A stretch of DNA of 64,000 nucleotides, from positions 104,105 through 168,104 of the forward strand of contig NZ_KI530764.1 of assembly GCF_000488275.1 (NCBI RefSeq), written 5' to 3'. The notes beneath the pieces are model-generated. The model had not been told where the DNA came from. It saw only the letters and a program-made list of their open reading frames with translations, and searched no databases. The position numbers and the translations under genes were made by a program. Positions 63,038-64,000 of the stretch are shown piece by piece. Positions within the stretch are counted from its first letter, which is position 1, and each line of letters begins with the position of its first letter. Origin of the DNA: Acinetobacter brisouii CIP 110357 (lineage in GTDB: Bacteria; Pseudomonadota; Gammaproteobacteria; Pseudomonadales; Moraxellaceae).

Positions 63038-64000
63038 ATGTCCAATACACCCATATCCACCCAAAGTCAAAGTAATCAACTACACGCCAGTAGTTGGGTA
63101 TTTATGGCGATTTTGGGTGCATTAATGGCATTTACTTCGTTATCTACCGATATTTATTTGCCTGCCATGCCGCAAATGGAAATAGATTTACAGGGTAGTG
63201 TCGAATTGACCATTACAGGGTTTTTAGGTGGTTTTGCCATTGCCCAATTAATTTGGGGGCCGATCAGCGATCGAATTGGGCGTAAACGTCCGTTATATCT
63301 CGGTTTGGTGGTCTTTGTGATTGGTTCGATTGGCTGTGTCTATTCACAAAGTATTGAGCAAATTGTCTTTTGGCGTGTGATTCAGGCAATAGGGGCATGT
63401 ACTGCGCCCATGCTTGCTCGTGCGATGATTCGGGATTTATATGCCCGTACCCAAGCTGCGAAAATGCTTTCTACATTGACGATTGTAATGGCAATTGCAC
63501 CAATTGCAGGGCCATTGATTGGTGGTCAGATTCTCAAACTCAGTTCATGGCATGATATTTTCTGGTTATTGGCAGCCATTGGCAGTTTGATGTTTATTTC
63601 ACTGTTCCTTTTGCCAGAAACACATCATGAAGAACGCCGCCAACAAAGTTCAATCATGACGATTTTTCAGCAATATGGTCGCTTGCTTAAGAATTGGCAA
63701 TTTATGCGTTATACCTTATGTGTGACCTTCTTTTATGTCGCTGCGTATACCTTTATTGTCGGTTCACCATTTGTTTACATTACTTATTATGGTATTGCAC
63801 CACAGTACTATGGCTGGCTTTTTGCCATCAATATTGTCGGCATTATGGGCTTAAGTTTTATCAATCGTTCTTGGGTTGGGCGTTATAGTTTAGATATTTT
63901 ATTACGTGGTACGACGGCTTTTGCTGCAATCGCCTTAGTCATTTTATGTGTGTTGTTTTATGCGGGAATCGGTGGAATATATAGTGTCATTCTCATGGTC
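63038..64000 (+). CDS. Bcr/CflA-type MFS transporter (incomplete at window end)
   Basis: 321 codons are visible, open to the right edge. The product starts MSNTPISTQSQSNQLHASSW, followed by about nine helices so far. TDIYLPAMPQME, the loop GPISDRIGRKRPLYLGL, the drug/proton antiporter-type GACTAPMLARAMIRDLY and APIAGPLIGGQ are characteristic of the Bcr/CflA drug-resistance family (usual length about 400, so some 80 residues are missing). It probably exports a toxic small molecule. The ribosome binding site before ATG 63038 is weak (TGAG). Confidence 0.9.
   Translation, partial: MSNTPISTQSQSNQLHASSWVFMAILGALMAFTSLSTDIYLPAMPQMEIDLQGSVELTITGFLGGFAIAQLIWGPISDRIGRKRPLYLGLVVFVIGSIGCVYSQSIEQIVFWRVIQAIGACTAPMLARAMIRDLYARTQAAKMLSTLTIVMAIAPIAGPLIGGQILKLSSWHDIFWLLAAIGSLMFISLFLLPETHHEERRQQSSIMTIFQQYGRLLKNWQFMRYTLCVTFFYVAAYTFIVGSPFVYITYYGIAPQYYGWLFAINIVGIMGLSFINRSWVGRYSLDILLRGTTAFAAIALVILCVLFYAGIGGIYSVILMV

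Overview
The window reads as a chromosomal segment of an Acinetobacter-type gammaproteobacterium. The indications are the low-GC, AT-rich intergenic style, the poly(3-hydroxybutyrate) gene order phaB-phaP-phaC-phaA known from Acinetobacter, a DcaP-type porin, and decayed IS3-, IS5- and IS6-type elements of the kind common in that genus. No rRNA, tRNA, CRISPR array or replication origin was seen.

Layout. 1-80: an 8-bp tandem repeat. 522-3689: a three-gene MacAB-like ABC exporter. 4037-13256: two convergent transcription units that look like one system. The plus-strand unit encodes an NTF2-like lipoprotein, a chalcone-isomerase-like exported protein and a response regulator. The long minus-strand unit encodes a fatty acid desaturase, FAD oxidoreductase, DUF1365 protein, cyclopropane-synthase-like methyltransferase, DUF1295 membrane protein, second methyltransferase, and finally the sensor kinase. 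Both units begin with the same promoter-proximal pattern (TTCACA-N5-TTCAYW-N10-TAGAWT), and the two halves of the two-component system meet tail to tail with a 4-bp overlap. I infer a two-component-controlled pathway for unusual membrane fatty acids, resembling loci that other bacteria place under ChrR/sigma-E control. This is the most interesting item in the window.

13458-16500: IS3 remnant, then an M20 amidohydrolase plus a TRIC/UPF0126 membrane protein of different base composition, then a small TIGR03643-type protein. 16798-21815: an MFS transporter divergent from an ArsR-rhodanese fusion regulator, an MFS transporter with a histidine-rich tail, and a sterol-desaturase-family protein. 22061-26408: the phaBPCA operon, with a strong intrinsic terminator between phasin and synthase. 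27032-30040: a Cache-PAS-PAS-GGDEF-EAL protein. 30589-35837: GT87-type membrane protein, MFS transporter, thioesterase-like protein and DcaP-like porin. 36073-47750: bioB, an acyl-CoA synthetase, a TetR regulator and the divergent leucine/isovalerate operon (isovaleryl-CoA dehydrogenase, MCC beta, methylglutaconyl-CoA hydratase, MCC alpha, HMG-CoA lyase, CoA-transferase A and B). Together these take isovaleryl-CoA to acetyl-CoA and acetoacetyl-CoA, which can feed the TCA cycle or PHB synthesis.

47751-64000 is an accessory-looking stretch. It holds a LysR regulator, an MBL-fold lipoprotein, several decayed genes (IS6 and IS5 transposases, resolvase C-terminus, a PAS protein with one frameshift, GntR and LysR fragments) and a probable unlisted 54-aa membrane protein. 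It also holds a thioredoxin-like protein, a quinone oxidoreductase, a sulfur cluster (persulfide-dioxygenase-like MBL protein, rhodanese), an ArsP-type permease with a mini-thioredoxin, and an SDR / LysR / aldo-keto reductase / Bcr-CflA MFS group cut by the window end.
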